Shown here one piece after another: positions 1 to 6,110 of a stretch of DNA of 7,716 nucleotides. The notes beneath the pieces are model-generated. The model did no database searches. It was not told the DNA's origin and saw only the letters and a list, made by a program, of their open reading frames with translations. The stretch is from an uncultured Collinsella sp. (GTDB lineage: Bacteria > Actinomycetota > Coriobacteriia > Coriobacteriales > Coriobacteriaceae). Both the position numbers and the translations under genes were made by a program. The stretch's first letter is position 1. The number at the start of each line of letters is the position of its first letter. The DNA lies in NCBI GenBank assembly GCA_900548255.1, contig URKH01000082.1, positions 1 through 7,716 on the forward strand, in the 5' to 3' direction.

Positions 1-1
1 G

Positions 2-391
2 CTGGAGGTCCAGAAGACTGTTGCCGAGGGCGCTGGCGCCACTCCCGTGGCTGCCTGCATGTCCGGCAAGGTCGATACCACCAAGAAGACTGTGTGCGTG
101 GTTTCCGGCGGCAACGTGGACGTGACCGGCCTCATCGTCGCGTGTGACATTCTGGAGCAGCTGCCCCAAGACCTGTCGGGGGTTATGCTCTTTGTGCCTA
201 AGCTCATGTTCAACGCTGACGGCATGACGCTTGACGAGTATCATCGTGACGATTTACTCGCAAGCCTTACCAGTCGCGGCGCCGAGGTTCATGTGGTGTC
301 GACCATGCCGCATGAGCTGCTCGATACCCTGGAGCATATCCTTGGCATTGTGCCCGCAGACTCTACTAATTCCGCTGACCCTATCCATTAA
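2..391 (+). CDS. Apparent chimeric ORF, 3' end only: threonine ammonia-lyase-like segment joined to DUF512 C-terminus
   Basis: Partial at the left edge; 129 codons are visible in frame from base 2, ending in TAA. Residues 1-42 read like the end of the catalytic domain of a PLP-dependent threonine ammonia-lyase (IlvA/TdcB type): QKTVAEGAGATPVAA is followed by SGK and then VVSGGNVD, the family's hallmark EGAGA and SGGN(I/V)D strands. From about residue 41 the sequence changes to VTGLIVACDILEQL, then MLFVPKLMFNADGMTLDE and a final AEVHVV. This matches the last part of DUF512, the C-terminal domain of radical SAM-like proteins commonly encoded just upstream of der in Clostridia. A normal lyase would continue into a short helix and often an ACT domain; a normal DUF512 protein would have VTLVTG-type and NxFFG-type sequence before VTGL. 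The DUF512 identity of the 3' half is supported by its position before der. The fusion may be an assembly join, a deletion between short repeats, or a real fusion. ATG 47 is internal, not a start. Confidence 0.72.
   Translation: MEVQKTVAEGAGATPVAACMSGKVDTTKKTVCVVSGGNVDVTGLIVACDILEQLPQDLSGVMLFVPKLMFNADGMTLDEYHRDDLLASLTSRGAEVHVVSTMPHELLDTLEHILGIVPADSTNSADPIH
104..136 (+). other. Putative fusion junction between two unrelated gene families
   Basis: The codons here give S-GGNVDVTGLI. The left part (SGGNVD) is a conserved threonine ammonia-lyase motif, and the right part (VTGLI) opens the DUF512 C-terminal block. GGN-x-VT is compatible with both families, so the breakpoint cannot be placed more exactly than roughly 107-130. 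The reading frame stays open across it, as expected if the two parents shared a short in-frame nucleotide match. Family assignments are from memory of conserved motifs, not from an alignment. Confidence 0.6.
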
Positions 392-396
392 AGGAG
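390..396 (+). promoter_or_regulatory. Shine-Dalgarno site fixing the der start
   Basis: AAAGGAG lies 5 bases before ATG 402 and overlaps the stop codon of the preceding gene. It selects ATG 402 over the in-frame upstream ATG at 231, whose extra 57 residues lie inside the preceding gene and look like no GTPase sequence. Confidence 0.85.
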
Positions 397-401
397 AGCA
401 G

Positions 402-1736
402 ATGAAACCTATCGTCGCCGTCGTCGGACGCCCCAACGTGGGCAAGTCCACGCTCGTTAACCGCCTGGCCCAGACCTCGGACGCCATCGTCCACGAGTCC
501 CGCGGCGTCACGCGCGACCGCTCTTATCACACGGCCGATTGGAACGGCCGCGAGTTCACCATCGTCGACACGGGCGGCATCGAGCCGCTCAAGAGCGATG
601 ACGTCTTTGCAACGTCCATCCGCGACCAGGCGCTCGCCGCCGCCGAGGAAGCCGCCGTCATCCTGTTTGTGGTCGACGGCCGCACCGGTGTCACCGAGGA
701 GGACGAGTCGGTCGCCCGCATGCTCAAGCGCTGCGACAAGCCGGTCTTTCTGCTGGTGAACAAGCTCGACAACCCCGATCGCGAGAACGACAGTATCTGG
801 GAGTTCTATTCGCTCGGCATCGGCGAGCCCACGCCGCTCTCGGCCCTGCACGGCCACGGCACGGGCGACCTGCTCGACGATATCGTGGCCCTGCTTCCGG
901 AGGAAGAGGACGAAGTCGCCGACGAGTTCCCCGATGCGCTGAACGTGGCCATCATCGGCCGCCCCAACGCCGGTAAGTCCTCGCTGTTCAACCGCATCCT
1001 AGGTGCCGACCGCTCCATCGTGTCCAACATTGCCGGCACGACGCGCGACGCCATCGACACGGTCGTCGAGCGCAACGGCAAGCACTACCGCATGGTCGAT
1101 ACCGCGGGCATCCGTAAGAAAAGCACCGTGTACGAAAACATCGAGTACTACTCCATGGTCCGCGGCCTGCGCGCCATCGACCGCGCCGACGTGGCGTTGC
1201 TCGTCGTCGACGCCTCCGTGGGCGTCACCGAGCAGGACCAGAAGGTCATGGGCTTGGCCATCGAGCGTGGCTGCGCCATCGTGGTGCTGCTCAACAAGTG
1301 GGACCTGCTCGACGACGACCGCAAGCGCGAGGCCTGCATGGAGACCGTCGACCGCCGTCTGGGCGTCATGGCTCCCTGGGCCCAGTACCTGCGCATTTCT
1401 GCCCTGACCGGCCGCAGCATCGAGAAGATTTGGGCAATGGTCGACGCAGCCGAAAAGACGCGCTCGCAGAAGATCAGCACCTCGCGCCTCAACACGTTCC
1501 TCACCGACCTGCGCGAGTTCGGCCATACCGTGGTGGACGGCAAGCGCCGCCTGCGCATGCACTATGTGACCCAGACGGGCGTCAACCCGCCGACGTTCAC
1601 GTTTTTCGTCAACCACAGCGACCTGGTCAACGACACCTACCAGCGCTATGTAGAGAACCGCATGCGCTCGACCTTCGACTTCGCCGGCACACCCATCCGA
1701 CTCTTCTTTAGGAAGAAGGAACAGAAGGATGCATAA
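402..1736 (+). CDS. der: Ribosome biogenesis GTPase Der (EngA)
   Basis: Der is an essential bacterial GTPase with two tandem G domains; it acts in the cytoplasm in maturation of the 50S ribosomal subunit. The 444-residue product has the usual family length (about 435-490). G domain 1 shows GRPNVGKS at 9-16, GVTRD at 35-39, DTGG at 56-59, NKLD at 120-123 and SAL at 147-149. An acidic linker (EEEDEVADE, about 167-175) leads to G domain 2 with GRPNAGKS at 186-193, GTTRD at 212-216, DTAG at 233-236, NKWD at 298-301 and SALTG at 333-337. The remainder, about 355-444, is the C-terminal KH-like domain, including GVNPPTF and a final IRLFFRKKE. All nucleotide-binding motifs are intact in both domains. 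The start follows a strong Shine-Dalgarno, 10 bases after the upstream gene. The 3' end overlaps plsY by 8 bases in another frame, suggesting translational coupling. Confidence 0.98.
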   Translation: MKPIVAVVGRPNVGKSTLVNRLAQTSDAIVHESRGVTRDRSYHTADWNGREFTIVDTGGIEPLKSDDVFATSIRDQALAAAEEAAVILFVVDGRTGVTEEDESVARMLKRCDKPVFLLVNKLDNPDRENDSIWEFYSLGIGEPTPLSALHGHGTGDLLDDIVALLPEEEDEVADEFPDALNVAIIGRPNAGKSSLFNRILGADRSIVSNIAGTTRDAIDTVVERNGKHYRMVDTAGIRKKSTVYENIEYYSMVRGLRAIDRADVALLVVDASVGVTEQDQKVMGLAIERGCAIVVLLNKWDLLDDDRKREACMETVDRRLGVMAPWAQYLRISALTGRSIEKIWAMVDAAEKTRSQKISTSRLNTFLTDLREFGHTVVDGKRRLRMHYVTQTGVNPPTFTFFVNHSDLVNDTYQRYVENRMRSTFDFAGTPIRLFFRKKEQKDA

Positions 1737-2412
1737 TCCGATTCTGCTGACCGCCATCTGCGCCGTGGTCTCGTTCTTTATCGGGGCGATTCCGTTTGGC
1801 CTGATCTTGGGCCGTGTGTTCAACCACACGGACATTCGCAAGGCGGGCTCCGGCAACATCGGCACCACCAACGCGCTGCGCGTGGCCGGCCCCAAGGTGG
1901 CCGCACTCACGCTGCTGCTCGACTGCCTTAAGGGCGCCATCTGCGTCCTTATCGCCCGTCCGCTCATCGCCGACTTGGGCTATGGTTTTCCGCCGAACAT
2001 CATGGCGCCTGGAGCCCCCGGCGACTGGATGCTCGGCGTCATTTGCCTGGCAGCTGTATGGGGCCATATCTTCTCGCCCTACCTCAACTTCCATGGCGGC
2101 AAGGGTATCGCCGTTGGTCTGGGCGTGATCCTTGCCTGGTACTGGCCCATTGGCCTGTCGCTGCTGGGCATGTTTATCGTGGCCGTCGCCATCACCAAGT
2201 ACGTGTCGGTGGGCTCGCTTGCCGCCGCCATCGGTCTTCCCATCGCTGCCTGCGCGGTCTTTCCGTACAGCAGCCTGGGTCTCAAGTTTTGCATGGCGAT
2301 GATCGGCATCACCGTGGTGTGGGCCCATCGCTCGAATATCCAAAAGCTCATGGCCGGTAAGGAGTCCAAGCTCTCGTTTACCAAGCGCGTCACCGAGCCC
2401 GACGATAAGTAG
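1729..2412 (+). CDS. plsY: Acyl-phosphate:glycerol-3-phosphate acyltransferase PlsY
   Basis: PlsY is an integral membrane enzyme that transfers an acyl chain from acyl-phosphate to sn-glycerol-3-phosphate, giving lysophosphatidic acid, the first acylation of phospholipid synthesis. The product has 227 residues. The three cytoplasmic signature motifs are present: SGNIGTTNALR at 41-51, the glycine-rich FHGGKGIAVGLG at 121-132 preceded by GHIFSPYLN at 112-120, and WAHRSNIQKLMAGKESKL at 198-215. Hydrophobic stretches at about 4-30, 55-80, 101-115, 126-155, 160-180 and 184-198 fit the multi-span fold. It is somewhat longer than the common size of about 200; the surplus lies mainly in a proline/glycine-rich loop at about 84-99 and a hydrophilic tail (about 216-227). 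The start overlaps the end of der by 8 bases and is served by AAGGA at 1716-1720, 8 bases upstream. The next gene, gpsA, makes its glycerol-3-phosphate substrate. Confidence 0.97.
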   Translation: MHNPILLTAICAVVSFFIGAIPFGLILGRVFNHTDIRKAGSGNIGTTNALRVAGPKVAALTLLLDCLKGAICVLIARPLIADLGYGFPPNIMAPGAPGDWMLGVICLAAVWGHIFSPYLNFHGGKGIAVGLGVILAWYWPIGLSLLGMFIVAVAITKYVSVGSLAAAIGLPIAACAVFPYSSLGLKFCMAMIGITVVWAHRSNIQKLMAGKESKLSFTKRVTEPDDK

Positions 2413-2421
2413 GAGAGAGTC

Positions 2422-3429
2422 ATGAATGTTGCGCTGATTGGCTCCGGCTCCTGGGGAACCGCCGTCGCCGGCCTTGCCGCCGCGCGCGCCGAGCGCGTGA
2501 CCATGTGGGCCCACAGCGAGCAGACGGCCGCCGGCATTAACAGCGAGCACCGCAACCCGCGCTATCTGGTGGGATACGAGCTGCCGGACAACGTGGTGGC
2601 AACGACCGAGCTCGCCCAGGCGCTCGACGGTGCCGATGCGATCATCTTTGCCGTGCCCTCCACGCACTTGCGCGACGTGTGCCATCAGGCGGCGCCGTTC
2701 ATCGCGGACGACGCCCCAGTGCTCTGCCTCACTAAGGGCATCGAGCCCGAGTCTGGCCTGCTCATGAGCGAGGTCATCGCCAGCGAGATCGGCAACGAGA
2801 CGCGTGTGGCGGCGCTTTCGGGCCCCAACCATGCCGAGGAAATCTGCCGTGGCGGGCTTTCGGCCGCCGTCATCGCCAGCGAGGACCAGCAGGTGGGGGA
2901 GACCTTCAAGGACCTGCTCCTGTCCACGGCTTTTCGCATCTATCTGTCGCAGGACATGACGGGTGTCGAGGTCTGCGGCGCCATGAAAAATGTCATCGCC
3001 ATCGTGTGCGGCATCTCCGCCGGCTCGGGCGCGGGCGACAATACGCTTGCCCTCATCATGACGCGCGGCCTGGCCGAGATCAGCCGTCTGGTGCACGCCC
3101 GCGGCGGTCAAGCTATGACCTGCATGGGACTTGCCGGCATGGGCGACCTCATTGCCACCTGCACCTCGGAGCATTCGCGCAACCGCACCTTTGGCTACGA
3201 GTTTGCCCACGGTGTGTCGCTCGACGAGTATCAGGAGCGCACGCATATGGTGGTTGAGGGCGCCGTCGCGGCCCGCAGCGTCAGCGAACTTGCCCGTTCA
3301 CTGGGCGTAGACATTCCGCTCACCTTTGCCGTGGAGCAAACGCTCTACAACGGTGTTACTTTGGATAGGGCGCTCGAGATTCTTACCGATCGCGTCCCCT
3401 CTCAAGAGTTCTACGGACTCACCGACTAG
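2422..3429 (+). CDS. gpsA: NAD(P)H-dependent glycerol-3-phosphate dehydrogenase GpsA
   Basis: This cytoplasmic enzyme reduces dihydroxyacetone phosphate to sn-glycerol-3-phosphate, the backbone for phospholipids. The 335-residue product has the usual length. The N-terminal Rossmann domain begins at once with GSGSWG at 7-12, the dinucleotide-binding loop, and continues with FAVPS at 76-80 and LTKG at 103-106. SGPNHAEE at 133-140 is the family's SGPxxAxE block. The C-terminal helical domain carries the conserved lysine K189 in GAMKNV, the GAGDNTLALIMTRGLAE block at 203-219, GLAGMGDL at 236-243, SRNR at 252-255 and VVEG at 277-280. No active-site residue appears missing. AGGAG at 2411-2415 overlaps the plsY stop and lies 6 bases before the ATG. 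Adjacency to plsY pairs substrate supply with acylation, an arrangement I know from other bacteria. Confidence 0.98.
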   Translation: MNVALIGSGSWGTAVAGLAAARAERVTMWAHSEQTAAGINSEHRNPRYLVGYELPDNVVATTELAQALDGADAIIFAVPSTHLRDVCHQAAPFIADDAPVLCLTKGIEPESGLLMSEVIASEIGNETRVAALSGPNHAEEICRGGLSAAVIASEDQQVGETFKDLLLSTAFRIYLSQDMTGVEVCGAMKNVIAIVCGISAGSGAGDNTLALIMTRGLAEISRLVHARGGQAMTCMGLAGMGDLIATCTSEHSRNRTFGYEFAHGVSLDEYQERTHMVVEGAVAARSVSELARSLGVDIPLTFAVEQTLYNGVTLDRALEILTDRVPSQEFYGLTD

Positions 3430-3447
3430 CGCAGAAAGGCTACTACC

Positions 3448-4119
3448 ATGGGTTCCATTAAAATCGCTCCGTCCGTCCTCTCGGCCGACATGGCCAACCT
3501 CAAGGGCGAACTCGACAAGATCGCCGGCGCCGACTACGTGCACTTCGACGTCATGGACGGCCACTTTACCGGCAACCTCACCTTTGGCGTTGACATCCTC
3601 AAGGCCGTCAAGCGCTCCACCAATGTACCGGTCGACGCGCACCTCATGGTGTCGAACCCCGACGAGACGGTCGATTGGTACGCAGACGCCGGCGCCGATA
3701 TGATCACCGTACACTACGAGGCCTCCACGCACCTGCACCGCACGCTCACCCATCTGCAGCAGCGCGGCGTTAAGGCCGGCGTGGTGCTCAACCCCGCCAC
3801 CCCCGTGTGCGTGCTCGAGAGCATCATCGACGTCATCGATATGGTGCTGCTCATGAGCGTGAACCCCGGCTTTGGCGGTCAGAGCTTTATCCCCGGTACC
3901 ATCGCCAAGCTCCACGAGCTCAAGGCCATGTGCGAGCGTCACGACGTTTCGCCCCTCATCGAGGTCGACGGCGGTATCTCTTCCAAGAATATCGCCGAGG
4001 TCGTCAAGGCTGGTGCCAATGTCCTGGTGGCAGGTTCCGCCGTATTTAAGTCCGAAGATCCCGCTGCCGAGGTTGCGCTGCTGCAGAAGCTGGGCAACGA
4101 GGCCGCACAGGAGGCATAA
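3448..4119 (+). CDS. rpe: Ribulose-phosphate 3-epimerase
   Basis: Rpe interconverts D-ribulose 5-phosphate and D-xylulose 5-phosphate in the non-oxidative pentose phosphate pathway. It is a cytoplasmic (beta/alpha)8 barrel with a divalent metal. The 223-residue product is typical in length. The start IAPSVLSAD at 6-14 gives S9. HFDVMDG at 32-38 supplies metal ligand H32 and catalytic D34, DAHLMV at 63-68 gives H65, and EVDGGIS at 172-178 gives the second catalytic acid D174. The phosphate-binding loops are visible as NPGFGGQSF at 139-147 and VAGSAVF at 194-200. AAAGG at 3435-3439, 8 bases before the ATG, supports the start, and 18 bases separate it from gpsA, the widest gap in the window. The main alternative in this fold would be another sugar epimerase such as AlsE, but the motif set and operon context favour Rpe. 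Confidence 0.97.
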   Translation: MGSIKIAPSVLSADMANLKGELDKIAGADYVHFDVMDGHFTGNLTFGVDILKAVKRSTNVPVDAHLMVSNPDETVDWYADAGADMITVHYEASTHLHRTLTHLQQRGVKAGVVLNPATPVCVLESIIDVIDMVLLMSVNPGFGGQSFIPGTIAKLHELKAMCERHDVSPLIEVDGGISSKNIAEVVKAGANVLVAGSAVFKSEDPAAEVALLQKLGNEAAQEA

Positions 4120-4125
4120 ACCCTT

Positions 4126-5304
4126 ATGACCGCAGGTCAAAACCGCATACCCGTGAATCTTGACTATGCCGCCTCGACGCCCATGCGCGCCGAGGCGCTC
4201 CTTGCGCAGCGCGAGTACGACGATAGCGAGCTTGCCGGCGTCAACCCCAACTCGCTGCATTCGCTTGGCCGCAAGGCCGCTGCGCGCCTAGAAGTGGCGC
4301 GTCGCGAGATTGCCCGCAGCTTTGGCGCGCGCGTCCGACCGTCCGAGATCATCTTGACCAATGGCGGTACCGAGGCAAACCAGCTGGCGCTCCTCGGACT
4401 TGCCGAGGGCGCTCGTCAGCGCGATCGCAAGCGCGATCGTGTCATCGTTTCGGCCATCGAGCACGATTCGATTCTGGACAACCTGCCGCTGCTGCGTGCC
4501 GCCGGTTTTACCGTCGACCTGGTGCAGCCCTGCCGCGCGGGCTACATTGAGCCCGCAGCGCTGAGCGACTTGCTGAGCGATGACGTAGCGCTCGTGAGCA
4601 TTATGGTTGCCAATAACGAGACCGGTGTGGTGCAGCCCATCCGCGAGCTTGCCGCCGCCGCGCACGCCGCGGGCGCCCTGTTCCATACCGACGCCATCCA
4701 GGGTTATCTGCATATCCCGTTCGATGTACACGAGCTGGGCGTTGACGCCATGACCGTTGCCGCACACAAGATTGGCGGCCCCGTGGCCTCTGGCGCGCTC
4801 TACCTTAAGAGCCGCACGCCGTTGCGCCCTCGCATCTTCGGCGGCGGACAGGAGGCCGGCCGTCGTGCCGGCACGCAGGACCTGCGCACGCAGCTGGCTT
4901 TTGCCGCTGCTGCCTCAGCGCTGTTGCCGACCGTGGCCCAGGAGCGCGCGACGCTGCAGGCCTTGTCCGACAAACTCTACGCCACGCTTACAGCCCATCC
5001 GCACATTCACGCCACGATGGGCGACTACGCGCAGGCAGATCGCCTGCCCGGCATGGTTTCGATCTGCGTTGACGGCATGGACTCCGAAGAGCTCATCATC
5101 AAGCTCGACGCCGCCGGTTTTGAGGTGTCGGCCGGCTCTGCCTGCTCGAGCGGCAGCATGGACCCGAGCCATGTGCTCAGCGCCATGGGCATTGGCCGCG
5201 AGCAGGCTCTCGGCGCCCTTCGCATCTCGTTTGATGACCGCGTGAACCCGGCCGACCTGGACGACTTTGCTCAGGCGCTGCTGTCGATCGTGGGTGCCGC
5301 ATGA
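4126..5304 (+). CDS. Cysteine desulfurase, NifS/IscS-type (class V aminotransferase)
   Basis: This PLP enzyme removes sulfur from L-cysteine, leaving alanine and a persulfide on its own catalytic cysteine, for iron-sulfur cluster or thio-cofactor synthesis. The 392-residue product matches NifS/IscS length. Visible are NLDYAASTP at 11-19, NGGTEANQLAL at 79-89 (PLP phosphate loop), EHDSI at 112-116, NNETGVVQP at 163-171, HTDAIQ at 187-192, the PLP lysine K215 in AHKIGGP, GGGQEAGRRAGTQ at 239-251 and the catalytic C340 in SAGSACSSGS. Two spots depart from the common consensus: AAHK where S(G/A)HK is usual, and EAGRRAGTQ where ERGxRSGT is usual. A polar stretch RDRKRDR at 99-105 lies on a small direct repeat. 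No scaffold (iscU/sufU), iscR or mnmA is in view, so its sulfur acceptor is unknown. AGGAGG at 4109-4114, inside the end of rpe, is 11 bases from the ATG. The stop overlaps the next start by 4 bases. Confidence 0.93.
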   Translation: MTAGQNRIPVNLDYAASTPMRAEALLAQREYDDSELAGVNPNSLHSLGRKAAARLEVARREIARSFGARVRPSEIILTNGGTEANQLALLGLAEGARQRDRKRDRVIVSAIEHDSILDNLPLLRAAGFTVDLVQPCRAGYIEPAALSDLLSDDVALVSIMVANNETGVVQPIRELAAAAHAAGALFHTDAIQGYLHIPFDVHELGVDAMTVAAHKIGGPVASGALYLKSRTPLRPRIFGGGQEAGRRAGTQDLRTQLAFAAAASALLPTVAQERATLQALSDKLYATLTAHPHIHATMGDYAQADRLPGMVSICVDGMDSEELIIKLDAAGFEVSAGSACSSGSMDPSHVLSAMGIGREQALGALRISFDDRVNPADLDDFAQALLSIVGAA

Positions 5305-6110
5305 TCGTTGCCAATCTCGAGCGCGCCCTGCTGGCGCGCTATCCCAAGACGGACGCCGAACCTTGGGACCATGTAGGCTTATCCGTAGGCGACCCCGATG
5401 ACGAGATCCGCGGCGTGGCCTGCGCACTCGACGCCACCGGGGCCAACGTGCACCTCGCCTTGGAGGCCGGTGCTAACGTGTTGCTCACGCATCATCCCGT
5501 CTACATCAAGGCGCCCGAGGCGTTTTGCCCGCCCAGCGCGATGCGTCCCCAGTGCAGCGCGGCGCTCTACGAGGCGGCCCGCTGCGGGATGAGCATTATT
5601 TCGCTCCATACCAATCTGGACCGCTCGCACGAGGCGCGCGTCTGCCTGAGCGAGTTGCTGGGCGCCGCGCCCGTGAGCTCGCTAGAGCACGTGGACGACC
5701 CCGAGGCGACGGGCCTGGGCGCGTTTGCAACGCTCAACGACCCGTGCACGCTACGCGATCTTGCCGTCCGTGCTGCTACGACCATCGGAAGCGATCCACG
5801 CGTATGGGGCGATGCCAAGCGCCCGTGCCGTACCGTCGCCATTCTGGGCGGCTCCCTCGGCGACTTTGGCGAGCTTGCCATCGCCGCCGGTGCGGATGTC
5901 ATCGTGACCGGAGAGGCGGGCTACCACGTAGCGCAAGACCTTGCCTTGCGCGGGCTACCGGTGATCTTGCTCGGTCACGATCGCTCCGAGGAGCCGTTCG
6001 TGGATATCTTGATGAACTCTGCGGTTGACGCCGGGGTCGACCCCCGTCATGCGATTAAAATACTGAACCCTTGCCAATGGTGGACTGTGACAAAAGGAGA
6101 GAACTTATGA
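5301..6110 (+). CDS. Nif3-like dinuclear metal center hexameric protein (YbgI/YqfO family)
   Basis: Members of the Nif3 family form ring-shaped hexamers with a two-metal site in each subunit. Their reaction is not settled; a GTP cyclohydrolase I type 2 annotation is often attached but poorly supported. The 269-residue product is the short form, without the inserted CutA-like domain of Bacillus YqfO. The metal-binding pattern is complete: paired histidines H64 and H65 in LLTHHPVY, the SLHTNLD block at 101-107 giving D107, and GHDRSEE at 225-231 giving H226 and E230. Supporting blocks are PWDHVGLSVGD at 21-31, a variant of the usual (E)xWDNxGLxxG start, ILGGSLGDF at 181-189 and VTGEAGYH at 202-209. 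The ATG overlaps the stop of the cysteine desulfurase (ATGA) and has no clear Shine-Dalgarno, so translation probably depends on coupling. It in turn overlaps the zinc-ribbon gene by 4 bases, a pairing common in bacteria. Confidence 0.94.
   Translation: MIVANLERALLARYPKTDAEPWDHVGLSVGDPDDEIRGVACALDATGANVHLALEAGANVLLTHHPVYIKAPEAFCPPSAMRPQCSAALYEAARCGMSIISLHTNLDRSHEARVCLSELLGAAPVSSLEHVDDPEATGLGAFATLNDPCTLRDLAVRAATTIGSDPRVWGDAKRPCRTVAILGGSLGDFGELAIAAGADVIVTGEAGYHVAQDLALRGLPVILLGHDRSEEPFVDILMNSAVDAGVDPRHAIKILNPCQWWTVTKGENL
6092..6100 (+). promoter_or_regulatory. Shine-Dalgarno site fixing the zinc-ribbon gene start
   Basis: AAAAGGAGA inside the end of the Nif3-family gene lies 6-7 bases before ATG 6107. 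It decides against the in-frame TTG at 6071, which would add 12 residues (MPMVDCDKRREL) unlike the family's N-terminus. Confidence 0.85.

Noticed and set aside
47..58. ATG 47 (or 59) as the true start of the first gene
   Set aside because: The frame is open to the window edge, and the upstream codons encode QKTVAEGAGA, conserved threonine ammonia-lyase sequence, so the gene begins left of the window.
2..391. Plain threonine ammonia-lyase, or plain DUF512 protein, as the single identity of the first gene
   Set aside because: Neither explains the whole fragment: EGAGA...SGGNVD has no place before the last DUF512 block, and VTGLIVACDILEQL...DGMTLDE has no counterpart at the end of a lyase.
231..401. 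In-frame upstream extension of der from ATG 231
   Set aside because: The added 57 residues resemble no GTPase, lie inside the preceding gene, and ATG 402 has a strong Shine-Dalgarno and the canonical start before GRPNVGKS.
999..1967. Minus-strand open frame of 322 codons antisense to der
   Set aside because: Low-complexity translation with no family motifs, fully opposite the second G domain and KH domain of Der and the start of plsY. It is a shadow of codon bias.
1708..3246. Minus-strand open frame of 512 codons antisense to plsY and gpsA
   Set aside because: It lies wholly opposite two well-supported genes. Its translation is rich in His, Gly, Asp, Arg and Ala without any recognisable motif. 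Such frames are expected opposite GC-rich coding DNA.
3430..3447. Possible promoter or terminator in the gpsA-rpe gap, the widest in the window
   Set aside because: Only 18 bases, occupied by a Shine-Dalgarno (AAAGG) and spacer; no hairpin with a T-run and no -10/-35 pair is visible.
3298..4260. Minus-strand open frame of 320 codons antisense to rpe
   Set aside because: It spans the ends of three real plus-strand genes, has no ribosome-binding site that I can see, and lacks domain motifs.
6071..6106. TTG 6071 as start of the zinc-ribbon protein
   Set aside because: The extra 12 residues are coded within the Nif3 gene, and ATG 6107 has AAAAGGAGA at correct spacing.
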